Shown here in pieces: positions 36,552-45,811 of a stretch of DNA of 64,000 nucleotides (position 1 is its first letter; every line of letters starts with the position of its first letter). Below the pieces are notes generated by a model that had not been told where the DNA came from, did no database searches, and worked only from the letters and a program-made list of their open reading frames with translations. The position numbers were made by a program, and so were the translations under genes. Source of the DNA: Xanthobacter autotrophicus (GTDB lineage: Bacteria; Pseudomonadota; Alphaproteobacteria; Rhizobiales; Xanthobacteraceae); the NCBI RefSeq assembly GCF_043194295.1, contig NZ_JBAFVK010000003.1. One strand, 5' to 3'.

Positions 36552-37568
36552 CTAGACGATATACGGCAGCGGCGCGTGCTCATGGGTGGCTCGGAAAGCG
36601 GCGAGGCGCAGGGCCGCCTTGTCGCTGGAGGCCTGGAGATGGGCGACCAGCGCCCGCCGCGCCGCCGCGTGCTGGCCCTTGCGCACCGCTTTCATGATGT
36701 CGAGGTGCTCGCCCATGAAAGGGTCCACCAGCCCATGGGGCTTCAGCTCCATCTGGATGTGCTTGCCCGAGACGAGGATGCAGCGGGTGCGCTTCAGCGC
36801 CTCCATGATCTCCGGGTTGCGCCCATGGCCGATGCAGTCGATGTGCAGGTCGTTCTCCAGTACGTCGAGGTCGGCGCTCTCGACCTTGGGATAGCTGTCC
36901 ATGGCGTCCCGCAGCCGGCGCTCGATGGCATCGAGCTGCGGCGTCGGGATCTGGCCGATGGCGCTGTCGAGGGCCACCGGTTCCAGCAGGATGCGCAATT
37001 CATAGAGGTCGCGAAAGCGCGCCTCGTCCAGCGGCACGGTCCACCAGTGGGATTTCTCGCCCTTGGAGACGATGCCCACCTCGCGTGCATGAATGAGCAG
37101 GTCGCGCGCCACCGTGCGTCCCACATCGAAATGCCGGGCGATGGCCAGCTCGTTGACGCGGAAGCGGCCGAACACCGAGGACAGGATGATCTCGCGCTCG
37201 AAATCGTAATAGAGCGCCTGCCAGGCGAAGCCCTTCCGGGCCTCCACCGCCTCGTCGCCGCTTTTCAGCATGTCCGCCGTCACCGGCAGCCGGCGCGGGG
37301 CGGCGGCGCGGCCGACCATGAGACCGCGCCCCTCGAAGCGGGAGACGACGCCCTCCTCCTCAAGCTCGGCCAGCGCCTGCTTCACCGGCGAGCGGCTGGA
37401 GCCGAACAGGGCCGCGAGCGGCCCCTCCAGCAGCACCATGCCTTCCGGCAGCGCGCCCGCCGCAATGGAGCGGCGCAGCCGGCCTGCGATGACCGCATAG
37501 GCCGGCGTGCGATCGACCACGGGCGCCGTGGCCCGCGCCGCGCTCAGGTGACGGCGCCGATCTGCCAT
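36552..37568 (-). CDS. GntR-family regulator with two winged-helix domains
   Basis: This 338-residue FadR-subfamily GntR regulator is about 100 residues longer than usual. A first winged helix lies at about 22-88 (PLAALFGSSRSPVKQALAELE), a second winged-helix-like domain at about 115-178 (NELAIARHFDVGRTVARDLL), then an FCD ligand-binding domain with Asp187 and the metal-binding His pattern DLHIDCIGH and EHLDIMKAV. Its first 25 bp overlap the end of the dehydratase gene, so both are one transcript, divergent from the ABC transporter. It probably represses this locus until its sugar-acid or amino-acid ligand appears. Confidence 0.88.
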   Translation of the reverse strand: MADRRRHLSAARATAPVVDRTPAYAVIAGRLRRSIAAGALPEGMVLLEGPLAALFGSSRSPVKQALAELEEEGVVSRFEGRGLMVGRAAAPRRLPVTADMLKSGDEAVEARKGFAWQALYYDFEREIILSSVFGRFRVNELAIARHFDVGRTVARDLLIHAREVGIVSKGEKSHWWTVPLDEARFRDLYELRILLEPVALDSAIGQIPTPQLDAIERRLRDAMDSYPKVESADLDVLENDLHIDCIGHGRNPEIMEALKRTRCILVSGKHIQMELKPHGLVDPFMGEHLDIMKAVRKGQHAAARRALVAHLQASSDKAALRLAAFRATHEHAPLPYIV

Positions 37569-39085
37569 GGCACGAACTCGCTGTCGCCGAAGCCGAAATC
37601 CTCGCTCGCCGTATGCGCGCCCGAGGCCACGGCGAGAATCTTCTCGAAGATGCGCTCGCCCGCGGCGGCGATGCTGTCCTCGCCGGTAACGATGCCGCCG
37701 CAGTTGATGTCCATGTCCTCGTGCATGTGCAGGTACATCTGGGTGTTGGTGGCGACCTTGATGCAGGGCGCCGGCTTGAAGCCGGAGACCGAGCCGCGGC
37801 CGGTGGTGAAGACGACGACGTTGCAGCCCCCCGCCACCTGGCCGGTCACCGCTACCGGATCGTAGCCGGGCGTGTCCATGAACACAAAGCCCGTGCGATC
37901 GATGATCTCGGCATATTCATAGACCGCCTCAAGCGGCATGGAGCCGCCTTTGGCCACCGCGCCCAGCGACTTCTCCAGGATGGTGGTAAGCCCGCCGGCC
38001 TTGTTGCCGTGGGAGGGATTGTTGTTCAGCTCCGCGCCGTTGCGCTCGGTGTAGCTGCGCCACCAGTCGATCCGGTCCATCAGCTTCTGTGCCACCTCAG
38101 GGCTCACCGCGCGGCGGGTGAGCAGGTGCTCGGCGCCATAAATCTCCGGGGTCTCGCTGAGCACCGCCGTGCCGCCGTGCTTCACCACCAGGTCGGCGGC
38201 ATAGCCGAGCGCCGGGTTCGCTGAGATGCCCGAATAGCCGTCCGAGCCGCCGCATTGCAGCGCCACCTTCAGGCCGGTGAGGGGCACCGTGGTGCGCTGG
38301 GCGGCATCGGCGATGGGCAGCATCTCGCGGATGATGCCGCTGGCGGTCTCGATGGTCTTGCGGGTGCCGCCGAGGCCCTGGATGGTCATGGTGCGCAGCA
38401 GCTGACCTTCCACCAGCCCCTCGCGGGAGACAATGGGCTCGATCTGGTTGGTCTCACAGCCGAGACCGATCATCAGGATGCCGGCGAAGTTGGGGTTCTT
38501 GGCATAGCCTCCGAGCACGCGGGTGAGATAGGCGTAGCCCTCGGTCTTGGTGTTGATGGCGCAGCCGGTGCCGTGGGTGAGGGCGACCACGCCGTCCACA
38601 TTGGCAAAGCCCTCCAGCCCGCCGCGGTTGAAATGATCGGCAACGGCGCGGGCCACCGTAGCCGAACAGTTCACCGAGGTGACGATGCCGATGTAGTTGC
38701 GCGTCCCCACCTGGCCATCAGGCCGCACATAGCCCTCGAAGGTGCGCCGCTCAGCCTGCGGCAAAAGTTCGGTGGCGCGGCCGTCCTCGGCGAAATGGTG
38801 GGCGACATCGCTCTCCTGCATGGTGAGGTTGTGCAGGTGGACATGGGCTCCGGGCGCGATGTCGGCGGTGGCGACGCCGATGGTCTGGCCATATTTCAGC
38901 ACCCGCGATCCCGCCGGGATGGGCGCGATCGCCATCTTGTGGCCGCTCGGAATTTCGGCCAGCGCCGTCACGCCCACCCCATCAAGGACCACGACGGTGC
39001 CCGCCGGAATGCGCGCGCGCGCCACCCCGACATTATCCGACGCATGAAGGTGGATGAGGGGTGATGCGGCGGACGTCGTCAGCAT
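37544..39085 (-). CDS. UxaA-family dehydratase (altronate/galactarate type)
   Basis: This 513-residue protein combines an N-terminal SAF domain (about residues 8-90) with the UxaA dehydratase domain (motifs VRPDGQVGTRNY, THGTGCA, CGGSDGYSGI, NNPSHGNKAGGLTTILEKSLG). Family members dehydrate altronate, galactarate or related sugar acids using Fe2+. Subtype cannot be told here. It is co-transcribed with the overlapping GntR gene and divergent from a polar amino-acid-type transporter, which may carry the same class of hydroxy acid or a precursor (inference). Confidence 0.88.
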   Translation of the reverse strand: MLTTSAASPLIHLHASDNVGVARARIPAGTVVVLDGVGVTALAEIPSGHKMAIAPIPAGSRVLKYGQTIGVATADIAPGAHVHLHNLTMQESDVAHHFAEDGRATELLPQAERRTFEGYVRPDGQVGTRNYIGIVTSVNCSATVARAVADHFNRGGLEGFANVDGVVALTHGTGCAINTKTEGYAYLTRVLGGYAKNPNFAGILMIGLGCETNQIEPIVSREGLVEGQLLRTMTIQGLGGTRKTIETASGIIREMLPIADAAQRTTVPLTGLKVALQCGGSDGYSGISANPALGYAADLVVKHGGTAVLSETPEIYGAEHLLTRRAVSPEVAQKLMDRIDWWRSYTERNGAELNNNPSHGNKAGGLTTILEKSLGAVAKGGSMPLEAVYEYAEIIDRTGFVFMDTPGYDPVAVTGQVAGGCNVVVFTTGRGSVSGFKPAPCIKVATNTQMYLHMHEDMDINCGGIVTGEDSIAAAGERIFEKILAVASGAHTASEDFGFGDSEFVPWQIGAVT

Positions 39086-39130
39086 GGCGCTTCCCTAAAA
39101 ATGATCATTGCGTGCATCAATCAATCATGT

Positions 39131-39143
39131 TAGACATGGTCTA
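39131..39143. promoter_or_regulatory. Inverted repeat TAGAC-ATG-GTCTA, candidate GntR operator
   Basis: A perfect 5-3-5 inverted repeat lies 46-58 bp upstream of the dehydratase gene in the 218-bp divergent promoter. Size and position fit a FadR-type operator. The rest of this gap (to 39303) is AT-rich with scattered short repeats and no gene. Confidence 0.45.
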
Positions 39144-39303
39144 GTCAAACGAAAAATATAATAACAATCAGGGGTATGGAGACGACAATGGCCCGAAATC
39201 CTTGAATTCGAGCTTCGTTCGTACGGATTCACGTCGTACTTGAAGGAATTCACGATCACCATGATCGCGAATAATTCGTCTCAGGCGAAGCGGACCTGAT
39301 GCC

Positions 39304-39987
39304 GTGGGCTATGCATTTGATTTTTCATTTCTTGATGAGTATTGGCCGGACCTCCTCAATGGTGTCTGGCTGACGCTCGGCATGACGGTGGCCTCGGTGC
39401 TACCCGGCTTCGTGCTCGGCACCCTGTGCGCCGTGGGGCGCCTCTACGGGCCGCCATACGTGCAGCGTGCCGTCACCTTCTATGTGGAAGCGATCCGCAA
39501 TACCCCGCTGATCATCCAGGTGTTCTGGCTGTTCTTCGGCCTCGCCGTGCTGGGGGCCAAGATCGGGCCGTTTCCTGCCGCCGTGATCGCGCTGGTGGTG
39601 AATGTGGGCGCCTATACGGCGGAAATCATGCGGGCGGGCTTCCGCTCCATCCCCAAGGGCCAGATCGAGGCGGCGCACTGCCTCGCCCTCACCCCCACCC
39701 AGGCCCTGTGGTCGGTGCAGCTGCCGCAGGCGGTGGAGCGGGTCTATCCCGCCCTCGTCAGCCAGTTCGTGCTGATGATGCTGGCCACTGCCATCATGTC
39801 GCAGATCTCGGCGGAAGAACTCACCGGCGTCGCCTACATGATCCAGTCCTTCACCTTCCGCGGCTTCGAAGTCTACCTCGTCATCGCCGTCATCTACCTC
39901 GCCATGGCCTCGCTGCTGCGCCTGACACTCATGGGCGTGGCGCACGTGTCCTTCCCCCGCCTTCGCCGTCTCGGCACGCCGCTGTGA
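39304..39987 (+). CDS. Amino acid ABC transporter permease (HisM/GlnP type)
   Basis: This 227-residue polar amino-acid-type permease has five hydrophobic segments. The EAA loop, which contacts the ATPase, reads EAAHCLALTPTQALWSVQLPQA. It starts at GTG 39304, the only in-frame start after an upstream stop at 39262. It is followed 7 bp later by a second permease gene, making a heterodimeric channel. Confidence 0.9.
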   Translation: MGYAFDFSFLDEYWPDLLNGVWLTLGMTVASVLPGFVLGTLCAVGRLYGPPYVQRAVTFYVEAIRNTPLIIQVFWLFFGLAVLGAKIGPFPAAVIALVVNVGAYTAEIMRAGFRSIPKGQIEAAHCLALTPTQALWSVQLPQAVERVYPALVSQFVLMMLATAIMSQISAEELTGVAYMIQSFTFRGFEVYLVIAVIYLAMASLLRLTLMGVAHVSFPRLRRLGTPL

Positions 39988-39994
39988 GGATGCC

Positions 39995-40639
39995 ATGCTG
40001 GGCCTGACCATCGAGCAGATCGCCTATCTCTTCCGCGGCGCCGGCTGGACCATCGTGCTGTCGCTGCTCGGCTTTGTCGGCGGCACGCTGCTGGGCCTGC
40101 CGGTGGCGCTCGGCCGCGCCTCCAAGAGCCGGCTGCTGCGCTTTGCGTCCGGCGTGCTGGTGCAGCTGGTGCAGGGCATTCCGCTGCCGGTCATCATGTT
40201 CGTGGTCTATTTCGGCATCTCCATCGCCGGCTTCGATGTGCCGGCGCTGGTGGCGGCAGGCGTCGCCATGACGCTGTATTCCGGCGCCTACCTCGGCGAG
40301 ATCTGGAAGGGCTGCATCCTCGCCGTGCCGCGCACCCAGTGGGAGGCGGGCGAGTGCCTGGCGCTGACCAAGACCCAGCGCTTCATCTTCGTCATCCTGC
40401 CGCAGGCGCTGCGCATCGCGGTGCCGCCCACGGTGGGCTTCCTGGTGCAGATCGTGAAGAACACCTCCTATTCGGTGGTGATCAACTTCTTCGACCTCAC
40501 CTATTCGGCGAAGGTGATCAATAACGCCACCTACAAGCCGTTCACCGTCTTCACCATCGCGGCGCTGATCTATTTCGCCATCTGCTTTCCCATGTCGCTT
40601 CTGGCGAGCCGGTTCGACCGCCGGCTGCACCGAAGCTGA
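39995..40639 (+). CDS. Amino acid ABC transporter permease (HisQ/GlnP type)
   Basis: This 214-residue second permease of the importer has five hydrophobic segments and an EAA loop (EAGECLALTKTQRFIFVILPQALR). It is distinct in sequence from its neighbour, so the pair forms a heterodimer. A 68-bp gap with no gene separates it from the ATPase gene. Confidence 0.9.
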   Translation: MLGLTIEQIAYLFRGAGWTIVLSLLGFVGGTLLGLPVALGRASKSRLLRFASGVLVQLVQGIPLPVIMFVVYFGISIAGFDVPALVAAGVAMTLYSGAYLGEIWKGCILAVPRTQWEAGECLALTKTQRFIFVILPQALRIAVPPTVGFLVQIVKNTSYSVVINFFDLTYSAKVINNATYKPFTVFTIAALIYFAICFPMSLLASRFDRRLHRS

Positions 40640-40707
40640 GGACGCGCCATGGCCCTGCTCTCCCCCGCCAAACCCTTTCCGCCGCCGATCTGCACGAGGG
40701 CCTTCGC

Positions 40708-41448
40708 ATGACCTCTCCCGCCGCCCCCTTGGTGCGCTTCAAGAATGTCGAGAAGAACTTCGGCGCGCTCCAGGTGCTCAAGGGCATCACCCTCGATGTG
40801 GCGCCGGGGCAGGTGGTAGCGCTCATCGGCCGCTCGGGCTCCGGCAAGAGTACGGCACTGCGCTGCGTGAATGGCCTTGAAATGATCAATGGCGGCGAGC
40901 TGGAGGTGTGCGGGCGCAAGCTCCACGCCGGCAAGGTGGACCTGCTGGAATTGCGCAAGGACGTGGGCATCGTCTTCCAGAGCTACAATCTCTTCCCCCA
41001 CCTCACGGTGGAGGAGAACATCACCCTTGCCCCGCGCAAGGTGCGGCGCATCGGCAAGGCCGAGGCCCGCGACATCGCCGCCGAGGTGCTGGAGGAAGTC
41101 GGCCTCTCCGAGAAGGCGCAGGCCTATCCCGAGCAGCTCTCCGGTGGCCAGCAGCAGCGCGTCGCCATTGCCCGCTCGCTGGCCATGCGGCCAAAGCTGA
41201 TCCTGTTCGACGAGGTCACCTCGGCCCTCGATCCAGAGCTTACCGGCGAAGTGCTGAAAGTGATCGAGCGCCTCGCCCGCGAGGGCATGACCATGATGCT
41301 GGTGACCCACGAAATGGCGTTCGCCCGCTCGGTCGCCAACACCGTCGTGTTCATGCACCAGGGCCGCGTCTGGGAAACCGGGCCCGGCGCCATGCTTGCC
41401 AACCCCGTCACAGACGAATTGCGCCAGTTCGTCGGCAGCGGCCTTTAA
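40708..41448 (+). CDS. Amino acid ABC transporter ATP-binding protein (GlnQ-like)
   Basis: This 246-residue ATPase is of the polar amino acid uptake family. Walker A is GRSGSGKST near residue 42, the Q-loop FQSYNLFPHLTV near 92, the signature LSGGQQQR near 148 and Walker B LILFDEVTSALDPE near 172, all intact. It energises the two adjacent permeases. Confidence 0.93.
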   Translation: MTSPAAPLVRFKNVEKNFGALQVLKGITLDVAPGQVVALIGRSGSGKSTALRCVNGLEMINGGELEVCGRKLHAGKVDLLELRKDVGIVFQSYNLFPHLTVEENITLAPRKVRRIGKAEARDIAAEVLEEVGLSEKAQAYPEQLSGGQQQRVAIARSLAMRPKLILFDEVTSALDPELTGEVLKVIERLAREGMTMMLVTHEMAFARSVANTVVFMHQGRVWETGPGAMLANPVTDELRQFVGSGL

Positions 41449-41483
41449 TCGCCATCAAAAACACTGACCGGAGGAACCCCAGG

Positions 41484-42287
41484 ATGCTCAGGACCCCCAT
41501 CATCGGCGCCATGGCGCTGGCATTCGGCCTCGTCGCAGCCGTTGCGCCCGCCGCCGCCGAGACGCCCGCCGGCATCAAGCAGCGCGGCAAGCTCATCGTC
41601 GCTATCGACGTGTCCCACCCGCCCTACGGCATGCTCGATGACAAGGCCAAGGAGACCGGCTCCGACGTTGAGACCGCGCAGTTGCTCGCCAAGGACCTGG
41701 GCGTCGCGCTGGAGGTGGTTCCGGTGTCCGGCGCCAACCGGGTGCCCTCGCTGCTCGCCAATAAGGTGGACGTGGTCATCGCCTCCTTCTCCATCACCCC
41801 CGAGCGCAAGAAGGTGGTGGATTATTCCATCCCCTACGGCGTAATCCCGGTGGTGGTCTCCGCGCCCAAGGCCACCGTCATCAAGACCCCGGCGGACCTT
41901 GCCGGCAAGTCCATCGCGGTCGCCCGCGGCACCACCGCCGACATCGAGCTGTCGCGTACCATCAAGGACGCGAAAGTGGCGGCCAACATCGTGCGCTACG
42001 AGGACGAGGCCACCGCCGTCACCGCCCTCGCCACCGGCCAGCAGGACCTGCTCGCCGCCGCCCTCTCCACCGCCAACACGGTGGCCGAGCAGAACCCGGG
42101 CAAGACGCTGGAGGTGAAGCTGCAGATGGCCGCCTATCCCATGGCCGTCGGCCTGCGCAAGACCGATCCCGAGCTGAAGGCCTATGTGGACGAGTGGGTG
42201 AAGGCGAACCTCGCCAACGGCAAGCTCAACGACATCTACAAGAAGTACTTCGGCCTTTCGCTGCCGGAGCACATCGCGGCCGAATGA
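41484..42287 (+). CDS. Amino-acid-type ABC transporter substrate-binding protein
   Basis: This 267-residue periplasmic solute-binding protein of family 3 has a signal peptide of about 25 residues ending in AAAE. The first beta strand (GKLIVAIDVSHPPYGM) and hinge motifs (FSITPERKKVVDYSIPY) are typical. A GGAGGAAC ribosome-binding site precedes the ATG. Unusually, the binding-protein gene comes last in the operon. The ligand is unknown; the linked UxaA dehydratase raises the possibility of an acidic hydroxy compound. Confidence 0.92.
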   Translation: MLRTPIIGAMALAFGLVAAVAPAAAETPAGIKQRGKLIVAIDVSHPPYGMLDDKAKETGSDVETAQLLAKDLGVALEVVPVSGANRVPSLLANKVDVVIASFSITPERKKVVDYSIPYGVIPVVVSAPKATVIKTPADLAGKSIAVARGTTADIELSRTIKDAKVAANIVRYEDEATAVTALATGQQDLLAAALSTANTVAEQNPGKTLEVKLQMAAYPMAVGLRKTDPELKAYVDEWVKANLANGKLNDIYKKYFGLSLPEHIAAE

Positions 42288-42292
42288 CCGCG

Positions 42293-42322
42293 AGGCACCG
42301 GCGGCCAAGCCTGCCGGTGCCT
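42293..42322. terminator. Terminator-like hairpin between convergent genes
   Basis: A 10-bp perfect stem (AGGCACCGGC at 42293-42302 with 42313-42322) and a 10-base loop lie between the convergent binding-protein and Hsp70-like genes. No strong T-run follows; it probably ends both transcripts. Confidence 0.55.
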
Positions 42323-42325
42323 GCC

Positions 42326-43573
42326 TTAGCCGTAGCGCCGGCTCGCCTCGATGGCGAGGCCGGTGCCGACGGAGCCGAAGGTGTCGCCCTCGATCACCCG
42401 GGCCTGGGGCACGCATGTGCAGATGGCCGCGCGCACGTGGCTGAGGCGGGTGGAGCCGCCGGTGAGGAACAGGGCGTCGATATCTTCCGCCTTCAGGCCC
42501 GCCGTGGCGAGGCAGGACGAGATCCGCCCGGCGATGCGATCGGCCAGCAGGCCGGTGTGCCGCACCAGGTCTTCATGGGCGATGCCTACCGAAAGTCCGG
42601 CTTCCAGCACCGCCAGATCCAGCACGGTGGCGCCCGCTTCCGCCACGCGGATCTTTGCGGATTCCACGTCTAGGGCAAGGCTATGGCCGCGTTCGTCCTC
42701 CACCGCCCGCGCGAGGCGTGATACGAGATGGGGGCGCTCGGCATCACGCTCCAGCTCGCGGATGGAACGGGCGGTCTTGCCGTCATACAGCCGGTTGATG
42801 GAGGACCAGGTGGCAAGATCCTGATAGATGCCCACCGGCATGGACAGGCCCTTGCGCTTCAGCGGGCTGCCGTGGCCGAGCAGCGGCATGACCATGGACA
42901 AAGAGAGCTGCCGGTCGAAATCCGTGCCGCCCACGCGCACGCCCTCGTTCGCCAGGATGTCGGACGCCCGGTCGGCCTGGTTGGCATGGCCGCGCGCGAT
43001 GCGCACGATGGAAAAGTCCGACGTGCCGCCACCAATGTCGGCGATCAGCGCCAGTTCCTCGCCCGCCACCTGCCGCTCATAATCGAGGCTCGCCGCGATG
43101 GGCTCGAACTGGAACGACAGCTCGGCAAAGCCGATCTCGCGGGCGATGGCGCCCAGCACGTCCTGCGCCCGCATGTCGCCGGCCGCATCGCCATCCACGA
43201 AATGCACCGGCCGACCGAGCACCACCTGATCGAGCCCGCCACCGGCCGCCGCCTCGCCCCGGGCCTTCACCGCGCCTAGAAACGCCGCGATCACCGCCCG
43301 GAAGCTCAGCCGCAGCCGGCCGACAGAGGTGGTCTCATCCACCAGCGCGGTGCCGAGCACCGATTTCAGGGCGCGCATCAGCCGGCCCTGCTCGCCGGAG
43401 ACATAGGCCGCCATGGCCGCGCGCCCCACCAGGGGCTCGCCCGTGCGCGGAAAGAAGATGGCGCTCGGCAGCGTGTCGGCCACGCCTTCCAGGGGCGCAA
43501 GACGTGGACCGTCTGCGCCGATGAAGCCGAGCGTGGTGTTGGAGGTGCCGAAATCGAGGCCGCAGGCGGTCAT
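42326..43573 (-). CDS. Hsp70-family protein, YegD-like
   Basis: This 415-residue protein of the actin/Hsp70 ATPase superfamily resembles E. coli YegD. It has the phosphate-1 motif DFGTSNT (residues 7-13), phosphate-2 ADIGGGTSDFSI near 190 and an adenosine motif FLTGGSTRLSHV near 370. It lacks the C-terminal substrate-binding domain of DnaK. No DnaJ or GrpE gene is nearby. YegD-like proteins are putative chaperones of uncertain function. Confidence 0.85.
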   Translation of the reverse strand: MTACGLDFGTSNTTLGFIGADGPRLAPLEGVADTLPSAIFFPRTGEPLVGRAAMAAYVSGEQGRLMRALKSVLGTALVDETTSVGRLRLSFRAVIAAFLGAVKARGEAAAGGGLDQVVLGRPVHFVDGDAAGDMRAQDVLGAIAREIGFAELSFQFEPIAASLDYERQVAGEELALIADIGGGTSDFSIVRIARGHANQADRASDILANEGVRVGGTDFDRQLSLSMVMPLLGHGSPLKRKGLSMPVGIYQDLATWSSINRLYDGKTARSIRELERDAERPHLVSRLARAVEDERGHSLALDVESAKIRVAEAGATVLDLAVLEAGLSVGIAHEDLVRHTGLLADRIAGRISSCLATAGLKAEDIDALFLTGGSTRLSHVRAAICTCVPQARVIEGDTFGSVGTGLAIEASRRYG

Positions 43574-43733
43574 GGGCCCTCCGTGCAGGATGCGGGATGC
43601 GGAAGGGGGCGCTTGCTAGAGCAAGTCGTGCTGCAACGCAAGAGATCAAGCGCAAGCGACCGCCGGAGCGGCCCTTTTCGGGGCCGTCCTAAGGCCCGCC
43701 GATGCGGGTTCGCTCCCGGCTCGGAAGCGGCGA

Positions 43734-45605
43734 TCAGGAGCGGCGCGGCTTCTTGCCCGGAGGCTTGCCGGCGAAGGCGCTCGGACCGCGATCCGCAGGG
43801 CCTCGGCTCGGGGGCTTCCCGGCGCGCGGCTCATGACCGCCCTTGGCCGGTGCGGCTTTGTCGCGGAACGGCTTGCCCCGGCCCGGCCGGTCCTGCCCCG
43901 GCTTGTCGTATCCCTGCTTGTCGTATCCCTGCTTGTCGTATCCCTGCTTGTCTTGGGGCCCCTTCCAGCGCGGCGCCGGCCGTTCGGGACGGCTCGACGG
44001 CGCGCCACCGGGCAGCGGCTCGATGATCACGTCCGAGCCATCGGACTTGCGGGCGGACGTGCTGAAGCGGTCGAGGGCGGCGGCGCTGACCTCGAAGGCG
44101 GTTTCCTCGTCGAAGATGCGGATGGCGCCGATATCGTCGCGGGTCACGTTCCCGCGGCGGCAGATCAGCGGCAGCAGCCAGCGCGGGTCCGCCTTGTTGC
44201 GGCGCCCGATATTGAGGCGGAACCAGGCCCCGCCCCCTGCGCCCCCAGGTCCGCCGAGCCCCCGCGCGGTGGCACGGTCACGGCCGCGCGGCTCGCCGGG
44301 GTCGGCGACCTCCTCGGGCGATGGCAGGCCGGCGCGATAGAGGCGCACCAGCGCCGCCACCAGATGCTCGGCCGGCTGCTGCTCCAGCAGCGTGCGGGCG
44401 ACGGCGGCATCTTCCTCATTCGGCTCGTCGGTGAGGAGCGGGTCGCGCAGCATGCGCTCGTGATCGAGCTTGCGGATCTCGTCGGCGGTGGGCGGTCCCG
44501 ACCAGGCCGGGGTCAGGCCCATGCCCCGCAGCATGTCCTCGGTGCGGCGGCGGCGGAACGGCGGCACCAGCAACACGCTGACGCCCTTGCGACCGGCCCG
44601 GCCGGTGCGGCCGCTGCGGTGCTGGAGGCTTTCAGCATCATTCGGAAGGTCGGCGTGAATGACGAGGCCAAGGCTCGGCAAATCGATGCCGCGCGCCGCC
44701 ACATCGGTGGCCACGCACACTCGCGCCCGGCCGTCGCGCAGGGCCTGGAGCGCAGAATTGCGCTCGTTCTGGCTCAGCTCGCCGGAGAGGGCGACGGCGG
44801 AGAACTGACGCTCCTGGAGGGTCGCGTGCAGGTGCCGCACCGTCTCGCGGGTGTTGCAGAACACGATGGCGCTCGGCGCATCATAAAAGCGCAGCACGTT
44901 GACGACGGCGTGCTCGATCTCCTTCGGCACCACGCGCATGGCGCGGTATTCGATGTCGGCGTGGCCGCCCTCGGCGCTCGCCACCTCGATGCGCAGCGCC
45001 TCGCGCTGGTAGCGCTTGGCCAGCATGGTGATGCCGCGCGGCAGGGTGGCCGAGAACAGCAGGCTGCGCCGCTCCGGCGGCGTAGCGTCGAGAATGAACT
45101 GGAGGTCCTCGCGAAAGCCGAGGTCGAGCATTTCGTCGGCTTCGTCCAGCACGACGACCCGCACGGCGGAAATATCGAGCCGGCCCCGCTCCAGATGGTC
45201 GCGCAGGCGGCCGGGGGTGCCGACCACCATGTGGGCACCCCGGCTGAGCGCCCGCTGTTCCTGGCGCGGGTCCATGCCGCCGACGCAGGAGACGATGCGC
45301 GCGCCTGTCGCCGCATAAAGCCACTCGAACTCGCGCTGGACCTGAAGGGCCAGTTCCCGGGTGGGGGCCACCACCAGCGCCTGCGGCGCCGTGGCGGGTC
45401 CGAAGCGCTCGTCCGTGCCCAGCAGCGTGTCGGCCACCGCGAGGCCGTAGGCCACGGTCTTGCCCGAGCCGGTCTGCGCGGACACGAGAAGGTCGCGCCC
45501 CGACGCTTCGGGGGCGAGCACGGCAAGCTGCACCGGCGTCGGGTCGTTGTAGTCCCGCTCGGCCAAGGCGCGGGCGAGCGCCGGGTTTGTCGTCATGAAG
45601 GGCAC
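43734..45605 (-). CDS. DEAD-box RNA helicase with DbpA-type C-terminal domain
   Basis: This 623-residue ATP-dependent RNA helicase shows Walker A AQTGSGKT (43-50), PTRELA, DEAD (in VLDEADEML), SAT and HRSGRTGRAG motifs in order. At about 480-555 there is a DbpA-like RNA-binding domain (FRLNIGRRNKADPRWLLPLI), suggesting a role in ribosome assembly or RNA remodelling. The C-terminus is a long basic Lys/Gly/Pro-rich tail containing a DKQGY repeat. The start is either 45605 or the Met three codons later. Monocistronic. Confidence 0.93.
   Translation of the reverse strand: MPFMTTNPALARALAERDYNDPTPVQLAVLAPEASGRDLLVSAQTGSGKTVAYGLAVADTLLGTDERFGPATAPQALVVAPTRELALQVQREFEWLYAATGARIVSCVGGMDPRQEQRALSRGAHMVVGTPGRLRDHLERGRLDISAVRVVVLDEADEMLDLGFREDLQFILDATPPERRSLLFSATLPRGITMLAKRYQREALRIEVASAEGGHADIEYRAMRVVPKEIEHAVVNVLRFYDAPSAIVFCNTRETVRHLHATLQERQFSAVALSGELSQNERNSALQALRDGRARVCVATDVAARGIDLPSLGLVIHADLPNDAESLQHRSGRTGRAGRKGVSVLLVPPFRRRRTEDMLRGMGLTPAWSGPPTADEIRKLDHERMLRDPLLTDEPNEEDAAVARTLLEQQPAEHLVAALVRLYRAGLPSPEEVADPGEPRGRDRATARGLGGPGGAGGGAWFRLNIGRRNKADPRWLLPLICRRGNVTRDDIGAIRIFDEETAFEVSAAALDRFSTSARKSDGSDVIIEPLPGGAPSSRPERPAPRWKGPQDKQGYDKQGYDKQGYDKPGQDRPGRGKPFRDKAAPAKGGHEPRAGKPPSRGPADRGPSAFAGKPPGKKPRRS
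43902..43946 (-). repeat. Three 15-bp tandem repeats in helicase gene (DKQGY units)
   Basis: Three identical 15-base units (43902-43916, 43917-43931, 43932-43946) encode DKQGY three times in the basic C-terminal tail, followed by a degenerate unit. The identical bases point to recent slippage, so copy number is probably variable between strains. Confidence 0.9.
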
Positions 45606-45811
45606 GGGCTTGGTTCCGCCTATCTTGTACTGTCGTCAGGCGTCGAACGGGAGCCATCGGATGGGGTTTGGGAGCTCTTCTTAATCGAGCAGACGCCCTG
45701 TTACCACGGCCAGCTTGGTGTGATCCAATGTGACCCCTCCTGCGATACCCTTCCTGTCCCGGCACATTCGATGTGCGCGAGCGCCTTTGGCCGCATCGCC
45801 CCAGAATCAAT

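Noticed and set aside
40640..40707. Short open frame between permease and ATPase genes of the polar amino acid importer
   Set aside because: About 19 codons (ATG at 40649), no ribosome-binding site or recognisable sequence; treated as spacer.
43902..43946. CRISPR-like repeats
   Set aside because: The units are contiguous 15-mers in coding frame without spacers.
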